DNA from: Shimia biformata
GTDB taxonomy: Bacteria; Pseudomonadota; Alphaproteobacteria; Rhodobacterales; Rhodobacteraceae
Direction of reading: 5' to 3'
Assembly (NCBI RefSeq): GCF_016888515.1
Contig: NZ_JAFEJK010000001.1
Span: forward strand, 372,001 to 436,000
DNA: 64,000 nt
Shown piece after piece: positions 1 to 8,556 of the stretch (position 1 is its first letter; each line of letters starts with the position of its first letter). The position numbers and the translations under genes are program-made. A model generated the notes under the pieces. That model had not been told where the DNA came from and did not search any database. It saw nothing but the letters and a program-made list of their open reading frames with translations.

Positions 1-499
1 CTATGGCGGATTCAACGGCCACACGTATCGCAGTGTTGGTGCCGAAATGGTCCGGCGTGGGATCTACTCCGCCCACCAAGTCAGCGCGGAGGTCATCAAG
101 AACTGGGTGCGTCGTAACCCCGTCGAGGGCCTTGAACTGCTGCGCCACAACGACAGCTATGTATTCTTTCGTACAGTGAACCGGGTCTCGCCCGAACTGG
201 GGCCGCTGGGCGCGATGAACCGCTCGATCACGACAATGAGGTCAATTGCGGTGGACCCCAGATTTGTGCCGCTGGGCGCGCCGGTCTGGGTTGAAAAGGA
301 CGGGGAAACTCCGATGCGGCGGCTGATGATTGCACAGGACACCGGTTCGGCGATTAAGGGCGCACAACGGGCGGATATCTTCTTTGGCACCGGCGACGCG
401 GCGGGCAAAGCGGCGGGAATGTTGAAGGACACTGGACGAATGGTGGTGCTTTTGCCTATTCAGCGGGCTTACGCCATGTTGCCGGAAAGTGTGTTGTGA
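1..499 (+). CDS. mltA: Membrane-bound lytic murein transglycosylase A, 3' part only
   Basis: The reading frame is open from base 2 of the window, so the gene starts upstream and only about 165 C-terminal residues are present. The visible part begins with YGGFNGHTYRSVG, typical of the MltA barrel, and ends in the 3D domain: the DTGSAIKGAQRADIFFG segment carries the conserved aspartates of the catalytic region. The family cleaves the MurNAc-GlcNAc bond of peptidoglycan to give 1,6-anhydro-muropeptides at the outer membrane or in the periplasm. It overlaps the following Smr gene by GTGA, so the two are probably co-transcribed. The N-terminal signal sequence lies outside the window. Confidence 0.9.
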   Translation, partial: YGGFNGHTYRSVGAEMVRRGIYSAHQVSAEVIKNWVRRNPVEGLELLRHNDSYVFFRTVNRVSPELGPLGAMNRSITTMRSIAVDPRFVPLGAPVWVEKDGETPMRRLMIAQDTGSAIKGAQRADIFFGTGDAAGKAAGMLKDTGRMVVLLPIQRAYAMLPESVL

Positions 500-1077
500 C
501 CCGCCGCCGCCTGACAGAAGACGAAATCGCATTATGGAAGAAAGTCGCCGAACAGACCGCGCGACTTCATCCCGAGCGCAAGTCAGGTGTGGGCCCGAAG
601 CCCAAGCCCAAACCAATCAAACAGCCGCGCCCGCTTGCGTCCCTTCCCGCCTTTCGACTGGGAGAAAAAGCAGAGAACGCTGCGTCGGGCCATGACCTGT
701 GGGGCGGGATTTCTGATCAAGTTGCCCGCGCGCCCTTGCAGATGGACAAGAAAACCTTTGGACGTCTGAAACGCGGCAAGCTGATGCCGGAAGGACGGAT
801 TGACCTGCACGGAATGACCATTGATCAGGCACATCCTGCCCTGACCGGGTTCATCCTGCGGGCCAGCGCGGAAGGAAAACGGCTGGTCCTGGTCATTACC
901 GGCAAAGGCAAGTCGAAACCGGATGACGGGCCGATCCCGGTGCGGCGCGGCGTCCTGAAACATCAGGTTCCGCAATGGCTGTCGATGCCGCCGATGGCAT
1001 CCCATGTTTTGCAGGTCGCCGAGGCACATCTGAAACATGGTGGCACCGGGGCCTATTACGTCTATCTTAGGCGATAA
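496..1077 (+). CDS. Smr/MutS2 C-terminal domain protein
   Basis: A 193-residue protein starting with GTG inside the stop of mltA (GTGA overlap). The N-terminal 95 residues are basic and Pro/Lys-rich with no recognised domain. From about residue 100 there is a standard Smr domain, with DLHG at 103-106 and TGKG at 135-138. Smr domains are linked to nicking endonuclease or RNA-processing activity in MutS2 and YdaL-type proteins, but the role of the stand-alone form is not established. Translational coupling to mltA is clear; a functional link to it is not. Confidence 0.85.
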   Translation: MTRRRLTEDEIALWKKVAEQTARLHPERKSGVGPKPKPKPIKQPRPLASLPAFRLGEKAENAASGHDLWGGISDQVARAPLQMDKKTFGRLKRGKLMPEGRIDLHGMTIDQAHPALTGFILRASAEGKRLVLVITGKGKSKPDDGPIPVRRGVLKHQVPQWLSMPPMASHVLQVAEAHLKHGGTGAYYVYLRR

Positions 1078-1150
1078 GCGTCACTCAGGCGGCACAACCT
1101 GATCTTTCAGTTCACGTGGGTAAATCAAAGGTTCGATACGTCGGCGGACA

Positions 1151-2257
1151 TCAGGGCGTCCCGGTGCCGGATGGCGACAGCACGTATTCCGTTGCACGTT
1201 GCGACCTGACCACGGTGCTGGTCAACTGATCCAGCGGGTTGTCGGTTTGTAGTCCCAGGATGCGCTCAAGATCGCCAACTTTGTCGAACAACTCAATGAC
1301 CCCCTGCGATTCAGCAACTGCGAAATGCCCGTCGCCTTTGCCGTCGGCCACATTGGTCAGGTCAATAATGATGACATCAAGATCCGCCAATTGGTCGATA
1401 TCCTTGGCGCGACCAAGGCGCACCGTGTTGTTGTTCAGCTGTTGTGAAAGCTGTAGCACCCGGTCTTTTTGGGAAACGGCGATCACGAACGGATCAGGAA
1501 GCGGCTGAATTTGGTGGGCCTGTTGCCGGAACAGGTCAATCGGCACGTCGGGCGAAATCAGTGCAACGGCCGAGATATTGCGGTGTGACCACCCGGGTTC
1601 CTGAAGCTCGATCTGGCGCATGGTTTCCATCAGCAGGGCCGATCCCATGGAATGCGCCACCACGATAACCCGCCGGGCGTTGGACCGGGACAACAGCCGC
1701 AATAGCGTTTCAAAATCGTTACGCGAATACAAAACGCTTTCACGGTCATAGGTATAGCCAAAGGCCTTGCCGGCGCTGGGCCAGGAAAACGGCACCACGA
1801 CTCCACGCACTTTCAGGTCCTCGACGACCTGCGCCGAGCGATAGACCGCGTTGGCATATGAGTTGAAATAGCCGTGGACAAAGACCAGGACATCCTGATC
1901 CGCCGGTGGTCGCTGGGCCAGTTCGCGGTTCACTTCACGCAGGAACGCCTCTTGGCTTTCAAGTGTCGTTTGCGCGGCAATGGCAAAATGTTTCTCAGGG
2001 TTTGGATCGCGGTACGAGACCGAGAACTTGCCAGGCTGGTGTTTCAGCGGCACAGAAACCGAGGTCTTGCGAAATTGCACCTGCGATCCGCGCCCGGAAT
2101 CGAAAAAGCCCTGATTCGACAGGGTTCGGTTGGTAGCCACCAGCAAGGTATGTTTTTTCTGGATTGCGGCCGCCTCGGGTACGACGGGCGCATAGGCGCG
2201 GTCGCTGCAGGCGACAAGAAACAGCGCAACACACAGGAAGCTCAGAACGCGTTTCAA
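1151..2257 (-). CDS. Alpha/beta hydrolase (DUF900 family) lipoprotein
   Basis: A 368-residue predicted lipoprotein: a short hydrophobic signal ends in the lipobox LVAC with Cys17. The alpha/beta hydrolase core shows HGYF at 128-131 (oxyanion-hole region) and the nucleophile elbow AHSMGS with Ser203, as in DUF900 esterase-like proteins. The natural substrate is unknown. It lies downstream of hslU on the same strand, but a strong terminator separates them. The annotated C-terminus may be shortened by a frameshift: removing one C from a CCC run at 1154-1156 would extend the protein by 22 codons with a plausible ending (see findings). Confidence 0.8.
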   Translation of the reverse strand: MKRVLSFLCVALFLVACSDRAYAPVVPEAAAIQKKHTLLVATNRTLSNQGFFDSGRGSQVQFRKTSVSVPLKHQPGKFSVSYRDPNPEKHFAIAAQTTLESQEAFLREVNRELAQRPPADQDVLVFVHGYFNSYANAVYRSAQVVEDLKVRGVVVPFSWPSAGKAFGYTYDRESVLYSRNDFETLLRLLSRSNARRVIVVAHSMGSALLMETMRQIELQEPGWSHRNISAVALISPDVPIDLFRQQAHQIQPLPDPFVIAVSQKDRVLQLSQQLNNNTVRLGRAKDIDQLADLDVIIIDLTNVADGKGDGHFAVAESQGVIELFDKVGDLERILGLQTDNPLDQLTSTVVRSQRATEYVLSPSGTGTP

Positions 2258-2266
2258 TGTGAACTC

Positions 2267-2300
2267 CGAAAAAGGGGTGGCCGGGTTGATTTGGCCACCC
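2267..2300 (-). terminator. Rho-independent terminator of hslU
   Basis: A perfect 9-bp stem (GGGGTGGCC / GGCCACCCC, 2272-2280 and 2291-2299) with a 10-base loop, followed on the minus strand by a run of five T. It lies just past the hslU stop and before the hydrolase gene. Confidence 0.85.
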
Positions 2301-2318
2301 CGAAATGAGTCACATGTA

Positions 2319-3629
2319 TCACAGCACGTAGCGGCTTACATCTGTAGATCGCGCAAGTTCGCCAAGGTTCGTTTCGACGAAGGCCGCATCCACCGTCACC
2401 GCTTCGCCCGCGCGGTCGGGGGCCGAGAAGGCAAGGTCTTCGAACACCCGTTCAATCACCGTATAAAGCCGCCGGGCGCCGATGTTTTCGACCGATTGAT
2501 TGACCTCTGCCGCAATCTTGGCAAGCGCCGCGATCCCGTCTTCGGTAAAGGATACCGTGACCTCTTCGGTTGCCATCAACGCGGTATATTGCAACGTCAG
2601 CGCATTGTCGGTTTCGGTTAGTATCCGTACGAAATCCTCTTCGGTCAGGGCGCGCAACTCGACCCGGATTGGCAGGCGGCCCTGCAACTCGGGCAACAGG
2701 TCCGACGGTTTGGCGATGTGGAACGCCCCCGACGCAATAAACAGGATATGGTCGGTTTTGACCGGGCCGTGTTTGGTGGAAACCGTCGTGCCCTCGATCA
2801 GCGGCAGCAGGTCGCGTTGAACCCCTTCACGGCTGACGTCGCCGCCGCGGGCTTCTTGCCGGGCACAGACTTTGTCGATCTCATCGAGAAAGACGATGCC
2901 GTTCTGCTCAACTGCCTCAAGCGCGGCCTTGGTCACGATTTCATCATCCAGAAGCTTGTCGGCCTCTTCCGAGATCAGGATGCCATAGCTTTCTGCGACG
3001 GTCATGCGCCGCTTGACGGTTCGCCCGCCAAAGGCCTTGCCGAAAATATCACCCAGGTTCATCATTCCCATCTGGCCACCGGGTTGGCCGGGGATGTCGA
3101 ACATGCCGCCCATCGGGTTCGACGTGTCGGCGACGTCCAGTTCGATGATTGTGTCGTCCAGCTCGCCTGATTTCAGCTTTTTGCGGAACATCTCGCGCGT
3201 GCCCTCGCGGGCGTCTTCGCCGGCAATCGCAGCAATCACGCGGTCTTCGGCGGCCTTGTGCGCGTTGGCTTTCACGTCTTCGCGCATATGCTCGCGGGTC
3301 ATCGCGATCGAGGCATCAACCAGATCACGGACGATCTGTTCCACATCACGCCCGACATAGCCGACTTCGGTGAACTTGGTGGCTTCGACCTTGATGAAGG
3401 GCGCTTTGGCCAGTTTCGCCAGGCGGCGGCTGATTTCGGTTTTGCCAACGCCAGTGGGTCCGATCATCAGTATGTTCTTCGGATACACCTCGTCGCGCAG
3501 GTCGTCCGTCAGCTGCTTGCGTCGCCAGCGGTTGCGCAAGGCGACAGCCACGGCGCGCTTGGCGTCCTTTTGGCCGATGATGAAACGGTCAAGCTCCGAG
3601 ACGATCTCGCGGGGGGTCAGGTCGGTCAT
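2319..3629 (-). CDS. hslU: ATP-dependent protease ATPase subunit HslU
   Basis: A 436-residue AAA+ unfoldase that feeds substrates to the HslV peptidase. It starts with [20 protein letters not shown], the usual HslU N-terminus. Walker A GPTGVGKT is at 57-64, Walker B VFLDEIDK near residue 250, and the C-terminal sensor II region (GARRL) and terminal RYVL tail are present. The frame is open another 25 codons upstream, but the ATG at 3629 has a close GGAG box and matches the family start. The variable I-domain contains a Gly/Met-rich stretch (about residues 190-215). It lies 55 bp downstream of hslV on the same strand, the standard hslVU order. Confidence 0.97.
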   Translation of the reverse strand: MTDLTPREIVSELDRFIIGQKDAKRAVAVALRNRWRRKQLTDDLRDEVYPKNILMIGPTGVGKTEISRRLAKLAKAPFIKVEATKFTEVGYVGRDVEQIVRDLVDASIAMTREHMREDVKANAHKAAEDRVIAAIAGEDAREGTREMFRKKLKSGELDDTIIELDVADTSNPMGGMFDIPGQPGGQMGMMNLGDIFGKAFGGRTVKRRMTVAESYGILISEEADKLLDDEIVTKAALEAVEQNGIVFLDEIDKVCARQEARGGDVSREGVQRDLLPLIEGTTVSTKHGPVKTDHILFIASGAFHIAKPSDLLPELQGRLPIRVELRALTEEDFVRILTETDNALTLQYTALMATEEVTVSFTEDGIAALAKIAAEVNQSVENIGARRLYTVIERVFEDLAFSAPDRAGEAVTVDAAFVETNLGELARSTDVSRYVL

Positions 3630-3684
3630 GTGAATTCTCCTGAAAACCTGTTTGGTTTTACGGGTAGGATTGTTGGTTGGGCTC

Positions 3685-4242
3685 TCAGGCCTTGATTTTC
3701 TCAACCGTCAGGTTGCCGTTGGTATAGACGCAGATGTCGGCGGCGATCGCCATCGCCTGACGTGCCACCTCTTCGGCCGATTTATCGGTGTCCATCATCG
3801 CGCGGGCTGCCGCCAGCGCGAAGTTCCCACCCGAGCCGATCGCCGTCACATCATGTTCCGGCTCCAGAACGTCCCCTGCCCCGGTGATGACAAAGATGTC
3901 CTTGCCATCCGATACGATCAGCATCGCCTCAAGCTTTTGGAGGTACTTGTCAGTGCGCCAGTCTTTGGCCAGTTCGACACTGGCACGGGCCAGTTGGCCG
4001 GGGGTTGCTTCAAGCTTGGCTTCCAGACGTTCCAAGAGGGTGAAGGCATCGGCTGTTGATCCGGCGAAACCGGCGACGACCTCGTGCCCGCCGGGGGTCA
4101 GGCGTCGCACTTTGCGGGCCGATCCCTTGATGACGGTCTGACCAAGAGAGACCTGTCCATCACCGGCGATCACGACCTCGCCATCCTTCTTCACACCGAT
4201 GATCGTGGTCCCGTGCCAGCCGGGGAATGTATCTTCGCCCAT
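3685..4242 (-). CDS. hslV: ATP-dependent protease proteolytic subunit HslV
   Basis: A 185-residue Ntn-hydrolase peptidase, partner of HslU. The mature enzyme should begin at Thr12 (TTIIGV), leaving an 11-residue propeptide, as in other alphaproteobacterial HslV proteins and unlike the nearly propeptide-free enterobacterial form. The GDGQVSLG and GSARKVRRL blocks match the family. A GTG four codons upstream is possible, but the ATG at 4242 is preceded by GGAGG at ideal spacing. Heat-shock control is expected for this operon; a possible RpoH-type -10 element lies upstream. Confidence 0.97.
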   Translation of the reverse strand: MGEDTFPGWHGTTIIGVKKDGEVVIAGDGQVSLGQTVIKGSARKVRRLTPGGHEVVAGFAGSTADAFTLLERLEAKLEATPGQLARASVELAKDWRTDKYLQKLEAMLIVSDGKDIFVITGAGDVLEPEHDVTAIGSGGNFALAAARAMMDTDKSAEEVARQAMAIAADICVYTNGNLTVEKIKA

Positions 4243-4268
4243 GAAAACCTCCACTTTGGTTGAGATCG

Positions 4269-4277
4269 TATATGGGG
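4269..4277 (-). promoter_or_regulatory. Possible heat-shock type -10 element of hslVU
   Basis: On the minus strand CCCCATATA sits about 27 bases before the hslV ATG and resembles the CCCATAT -10 of sigma-32 promoters. No convincing CTTGAA-like -35 was found at the right spacing, so this is weak. Confidence 0.25.
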
Positions 4278-4466
4278 CGCGGCGCGGGGTGACGCAACAG
4301 CCATCGCGTCGCGGATAGGGTCAAGCCGTTTTCAAACTGCTCAAAAGCTATGCAATGCGTGCATATCGGGGCTGTTTTGGCGGCTATTGTGAAAGTTCTG
4401 TGACACAATTACATGCGGCGCGTTGGCCGACATCGGGTCGGTCGCACCATCTGAAAGGAAAGACAC

Positions 4467-4658
4467 ATGGCATATATTCTGAACGCCACCAAAGTGCCTT
4501 TCGGAGCAGTCGCGGCTCTCCGTCTGGTCAACGCATTTTCGAACACCGCAGATTGGCTGCGTGAACGTCGTGACGCCCGCCGTACCCTGTTGGCGCTGGA
4601 CCGTCTGACCGACCATCAGCTGAAAGACATCGGCCTGCGCCGTATTGACTACTACTAA
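4467..4658 (+). CDS. DUF1127 small protein
   Basis: A 63-residue protein with the DUF1127 (YjiS-like) pattern in its C-terminal half: WLRERRDARRTLLALDRLTD followed by HQLKDIGL. Start ATG at 4467 has the purine-rich GAAAGGAAAG before it. Several alphaproteobacterial DUF1127 proteins are stress-induced or bind RNA, but the role of this one is unknown. It is monocistronic, with its own promoter region and terminator. Confidence 0.85.
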   Translation: MAYILNATKVPFGAVAALRLVNAFSNTADWLRERRDARRTLLALDRLTDHQLKDIGLRRIDYY

Positions 4659-4688
4659 GCGTTTTTCGCTCTCTCCTCCCAGGAAAAG

Positions 4689-4717
4689 GCCGCACCGATA
4701 TGTCGGGGCGGCTTTTT
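4689..4717 (+). terminator. Terminator of the DUF1127 gene
   Basis: A 10-bp stem with one mismatch (GCCGCACCGA / TCGGGGCGGC), a TATG loop and a T run at 4113-offset positions 4713-4717, directly after the stop at 4658. Confidence 0.75.
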
Positions 4718-4746
4718 CTTTGTGGGCATTCCTCTGCCTATCCGTT

Positions 4747-4778
4747 CAAAAAAGAAGGGCGCCCCGAATGGGACGCCC
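4747..4778 (-). terminator. Terminator of trxA
   Basis: A 9-bp stem with one mismatch at 4757-4765 and 4770-4778, followed on the minus strand by TTCTTTTTT. It lies just downstream of the trxA stop and faces the DUF1127 terminator. Confidence 0.75.
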
Positions 4779-4803
4779 CTTTTCAGTCGATCCGGTAATC
4801 GGA

Positions 4804-5124
4804 TCAGATCGAGTCTTCGATCCAGCTTTGCAGCGCAGCTTTCGGGGCCGCGCCCGCACGGTTCGAAATCACCTGACCATCTTTAAAGATGAACAGCGCC
4901 GGGATGCCACGGACACCAAGCGCAGCCGCGGCGCCGGGGTGTTCATCGACATTGACCTTGGCGATCTTGATCTTGCCGGCCATCTCGTCCGACAGTTCTT
5001 CCAGTGCCGGACCGATTTGCTTACAGGGGCCGCACCATTCGGCCCAAAAGTCCACCACAACGGGGACATCGGAATTCTTGACTTCGGCGTCGAAGGTATC
5101 GTCGGTGACAGCGACGGTTGCCAT
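4804..5124 (-). CDS. trxA: Thioredoxin 1
   Basis: A 106-residue cytoplasmic thioredoxin with the active site WCGPC (residues 30-34), the [10 protein letters not shown] strand before it and the cis-Pro segment GIPAL. It reduces disulfides in enzymes such as ribonucleotide reductase and methionine sulfoxide reductases. Start ATG follows AGGAGAATTTCAAA. It is the last gene of the tsaE-amgK-murU-addB-addA-trxA strand run, separated from addA by 60 bp, so it may have its own promoter. Confidence 0.97.
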   Translation of the reverse strand: MATVAVTDDTFDAEVKNSDVPVVVDFWAEWCGPCKQIGPALEELSDEMAGKIKIAKVNVDEHPGAAAALGVRGIPALFIFKDGQVISNRAGAAPKAALQSWIEDSI

Positions 5125-5184
5125 TTTGAAATTCTCCTGAGAGTGAGCGGGTTCGAACGAACCTAGGAAGACCTCTAGCCAAGG

Positions 5185-8100
5185 TCAAGATATCTGGGCG
5201 TCGCGCAGGGCATCTGTCACAAGATCGTGTGGTATCGGCATAAGCTCGGCGGTTCTGGTCCACAGGATCGCCGTATCAATCCGGCGGTCGGGATAGATCT
5301 GCGTCAGCGCGTGAGCATAGGCTCCCATCTGCCGTAACAACCCGCCCGGCACTTGCAACGGGTCACCCGGAACCACGGCATTTGTCTTGAAATCCACGGC
5401 AAGCACGCGGTCATCTTCTATGACCAGCCGGTCAATGGTGCCGTGGATGCGGTTTGCTCCCAATGCGGCGGTGACGGACACTTCTGCAAGCGTATCTTCG
5501 CGGAACAGGTTGGCAAGTTCGGGCCGAGTCAGAACGCCGGATGCCTCGGCCAGAAGGTCGGGCAAGTCGGCAGCTTTGGGCGCGATCTCATCCAGAGACA
5601 GAAGAGTACGCGATACCGTGTCCCAGTCCTTTGGCGCGTAGCTTGGCAGGTGTTCCAAAAGAGTATGAATCCAGGTGCCACGTAGCTTCGCGGCCTCTTC
5701 GTCCAGTCCCGCTTCGCCCGCCAGCGCCTTTGCACCCCCTAGGTCCGACGGGCTGAGGGTCTTGTTCTGTTGCGTCGGAGTTGGCGCCGGCTGCCGAAAA
5801 TGTGCTGGCACCTCGGGCAGTACGACGGCTGATGTGCTATCCGCTTCAACGGTTGGCCCGGTCCAGGACCCATGCTCAAGCCGTCGCCCTGCCCCGCCCG
5901 GCATATCCATTTCGACAGCGCCCGCCGCGGTCATGCCTTGTTCGATGATGTCATACCAGGCGGTGCCATCCGTCCCAAGGTTGCCCGATGCCGCCACGAT
6001 CAGCCAGGTTTCCGCCCGTGTCAGCGCAACATAAAGCAGGCGCAGCCGTTCTTCGGCATCGCGGTCTGCGGCTTCGGCCCGCGTCTCTTCAATAATCTGC
6101 GGAGTTTCGTCCTTGGAGCCGGGCCAAACTGCCGCCCCATCAACGCCAACAATTGCCGCTGCGCCGCGTTTCTGGCGATGCGCTGTATCCGGCAGGATCA
6201 CGATCGGCGCCTCAAGCCCCTTGGCCCCATGTACCGTCATCACCCGGATACGGTTTCCGGCGCTGTCCATCTGGCGTTTGATCTCGATGTCGTCGGTTTC
6301 CATCCAGACAAGGAACCCCGTCAGGCTGGGGACGGCGCTTTTTTCATAAGACAGCGCCTGAGACAACAGTGCGTTGATGCCATCCTCGGCTTCGACCCCA
6401 AGACGCCCCAACAGTTTTCGCCGCCCGTCATGCCGGGTCAGGATGCGTTCGATCAGGTCATAGGGCCGCAGGAAGTCCGTTTGGGCCAAAAGGTCATTGA
6501 GAATGGCAAGCGTTTTCGGGTGCTGCTGGGCCTTTTTCCGCAGAACCTGCCACAGGAACTGCTTGCCGCGTCCGTGGGCCAAAGTGAACAAATCCTGTTC
6601 GGACCATCCGAACAGCGGCGATTTGAGCGCCGTGGCCAAAGACAGATCGTCTTCTGGCGTCGCCAGGAACGACAGCAGCGCAGCCAGGTCCCTGACAGCC
6701 AATTCGCCCCCGACCTTCAGACGGTCCGCCCCCGCTATCGGTAGCCCAGCTTCCTTGCAGGCGCGAATGATCTCGTGAAACAGGGTTGAGCGTCGTTGCA
6801 CCAGTATCAGGAAATCTCCCGGTTGCACCGGACGCATTTCATACTGCCCGTCTGTCCCCTTTTGGGCCGGAATAGTCTCGTTTTCTGCGATCATCCGGGC
6901 GATTTCGGATGCGATCCTTTCGGCAAGGATGACCGAGTGGTGGGTTTCAGCCACGCGGTCGACCGGGTCGAACCAGTCCCCGTCCTCTGGTGCCTGAACC
7001 GTGTCGACGACGGGCCACATATCCACCCTGCCCGGCAAGTCGCCGTGAAAGGCGCGGTGCTTCATTTCTTGCGGGAAGCTTGTTGGTGCGCGGTTTTCGA
7101 AACAGGCATCGACAAGACGCAGGATCGCTTCTGACGATCGGAAGGAATACTCCAGAACCCGGTTCTGAAGCGGCTCGCCGATGGTTTCAAGCCGGGCCGC
7201 GAAATCGGCCCGCATCCGGTCGAATTCCGCAGGGTCCGCGCCCTGGAAGCTGTAGATTGACTGTTTCTTGTCCCCGACGACAAAAATCGTGCGGGTGGTG
7301 TCGCGGGCGCCGGTACCGGATGTGAATTCCTGCGCCAGGCTTTCGATCACCTGCCACTGGGTCGGGCTGGTATCCTGCGCCTCGTCCACAAGGATATGGT
7401 CAATCCCGCCATCCAGCCGATACAGCACCCATTCCGCGACGCCAGGACTGGCCAGCAATTGCCCGGCGCGCTGGATCAGGTCGTCGAAATCCAACCAGCC
7501 GCGATCCTGTTTCCGGGCTTCGTATTCGGTCAGGAATGCATGACCAAACCGATGCAATGCCATGCTGCGCCGGGCGGTTGTGAGGGCAATACGCTGTTGG
7601 CGGGCTGTTTCCACACGCCGCATCAGATCGTCAAGCGCAGGCATATCGCTGGTCAGCGCGGACTGTGTCTTTTTGGTTGGAACAGAGCCTATTTTGGCGG
7701 AAAAGGGCTCTTTTGCGCCGGACCCGCTCAAAAAGACACTCTCGAGAACCGGCAGGTCGCCAAAGTCAAACCGCGTGATCGTGGCAAGCTTGTCTGCATT
7801 TTTCTGATCGGTGACCGACCCGCCACGCATCGCTGTGATCACATTTGCAAGCAACGCGCGTTCGCTGCCAAGGAATACTGAACCAGCGATGTCAGATTCG
7901 GTTGTACCGATGGGCAACGACAACGCCTGTGCCAGTGCGGTCTCATCCGGGGGCGACAGGAAAAGAGCCCGTTTTCCAACGATCTGTCCGGCCAGGTCGA
8001 CAAGGCTTTGACCGGTGAAATGCAGCGCGACCTCGTCCACCAGCCCGGCCTGCGCACCCAGCGCCATGTCATCAAGGATTTCCTCGCGCAGCAATTCGCC

Positions 8101-8556
8101 CGCGCGGTCCTCCATCTCGGTGAAAAGTGGAGAAACGCCGGCCTCCAGTGGGAACCGGCGCAACAAGGTGGCGCAGAAGGAGTGGATCGTCTGGATTTTC
8201 AAGCCACCCGGCGTTTCGATGGCGCGGGCAAACAACGTGCGTGCTTTGCCAAGCCGCTGCGCACCAATGTCGCCCTCATAGCCAAGCTCGGCCAAATCCT
8301 TGCGCAGTTCCGCGTCGGGCTTCATCGCCCATTCCCCAAGCCGCCGGAAAAGCCGGTTCTGCATCTCGCTGGCGGCGGCCTTGGTGTAGGTCAGGCAAAG
8401 AATATGCTGTGGCAGTACCTCTGCCAGCAACAGACGGGCCACCCGGTCGGTCAGAACCCGCGTTTTGCCCGATCCGGCATTGGCCGAAAGCCATGTCGAC
8501 ACTTCGGGCCGCGCGGCTTGAACCTGGCTTTCGGTGGCATCGTTGCGCAGGATCAT
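5185..8556 (-). CDS. addA: Double-strand break repair helicase AddA
   Basis: A 1123-residue UvrD-type helicase with a C-terminal nuclease domain, the motor subunit of AddAB, which resects double-strand breaks for RecA loading. Motifs seen: Walker A SANAGSGKT (24-32), motif II VDEAQDTSPTQWQ, motif III GDKKQSIYSFQGA, motif V VMTVHGAKGLE, motif VI LLYVALTRAE, and the nuclease motif AVDFKTN near the C-terminus. The start ATG at 8556 overlaps the addB stop (ATGA). A further 13 open codons upstream are inside addB and unlikely to be used. Confidence 0.95.
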   Translation of the reverse strand: MILRNDATESQVQAARPEVSTWLSANAGSGKTRVLTDRVARLLLAEVLPQHILCLTYTKAAASEMQNRLFRRLGEWAMKPDAELRKDLAELGYEGDIGAQRLGKARTLFARAIETPGGLKIQTIHSFCATLLRRFPLEAGVSPLFTEMEDRAGELLREEILDDMALGAQAGLVDEVALHFTGQSLVDLAGQIVGKRALFLSPPDETALAQALSLPIGTTESDIAGSVFLGSERALLANVITAMRGGSVTDQKNADKLATITRFDFGDLPVLESVFLSGSGAKEPFSAKIGSVPTKKTQSALTSDMPALDDLMRRVETARQQRIALTTARRSMALHRFGHAFLTEYEARKQDRGWLDFDDLIQRAGQLLASPGVAEWVLYRLDGGIDHILVDEAQDTSPTQWQVIESLAQEFTSGTGARDTTRTIFVVGDKKQSIYSFQGADPAEFDRMRADFAARLETIGEPLQNRVLEYSFRSSEAILRLVDACFENRAPTSFPQEMKHRAFHGDLPGRVDMWPVVDTVQAPEDGDWFDPVDRVAETHHSVILAERIASEIARMIAENETIPAQKGTDGQYEMRPVQPGDFLILVQRRSTLFHEIIRACKEAGLPIAGADRLKVGGELAVRDLAALLSFLATPEDDLSLATALKSPLFGWSEQDLFTLAHGRGKQFLWQVLRKKAQQHPKTLAILNDLLAQTDFLRPYDLIERILTRHDGRRKLLGRLGVEAEDGINALLSQALSYEKSAVPSLTGFLVWMETDDIEIKRQMDSAGNRIRVMTVHGAKGLEAPIVILPDTAHRQKRGAAAIVGVDGAAVWPGSKDETPQIIEETRAEAADRDAEERLRLLYVALTRAETWLIVAASGNLGTDGTAWYDIIEQGMTAAGAVEMDMPGGAGRRLEHGSWTGPTVEADSTSAVVLPEVPAHFRQPAPTPTQQNKTLSPSDLGGAKALAGEAGLDEEAAKLRGTWIHTLLEHLPSYAPKDWDTVSRTLLSLDEIAPKAADLPDLLAEASGVLTRPELANLFREDTLAEVSVTAALGANRIHGTIDRLVIEDDRVLAVDFKTNAVVPGDPLQVPGGLLRQMGAYAHALTQIYPDRRIDTAILWTRTAELMPIPHDLVTDALRDAQIS

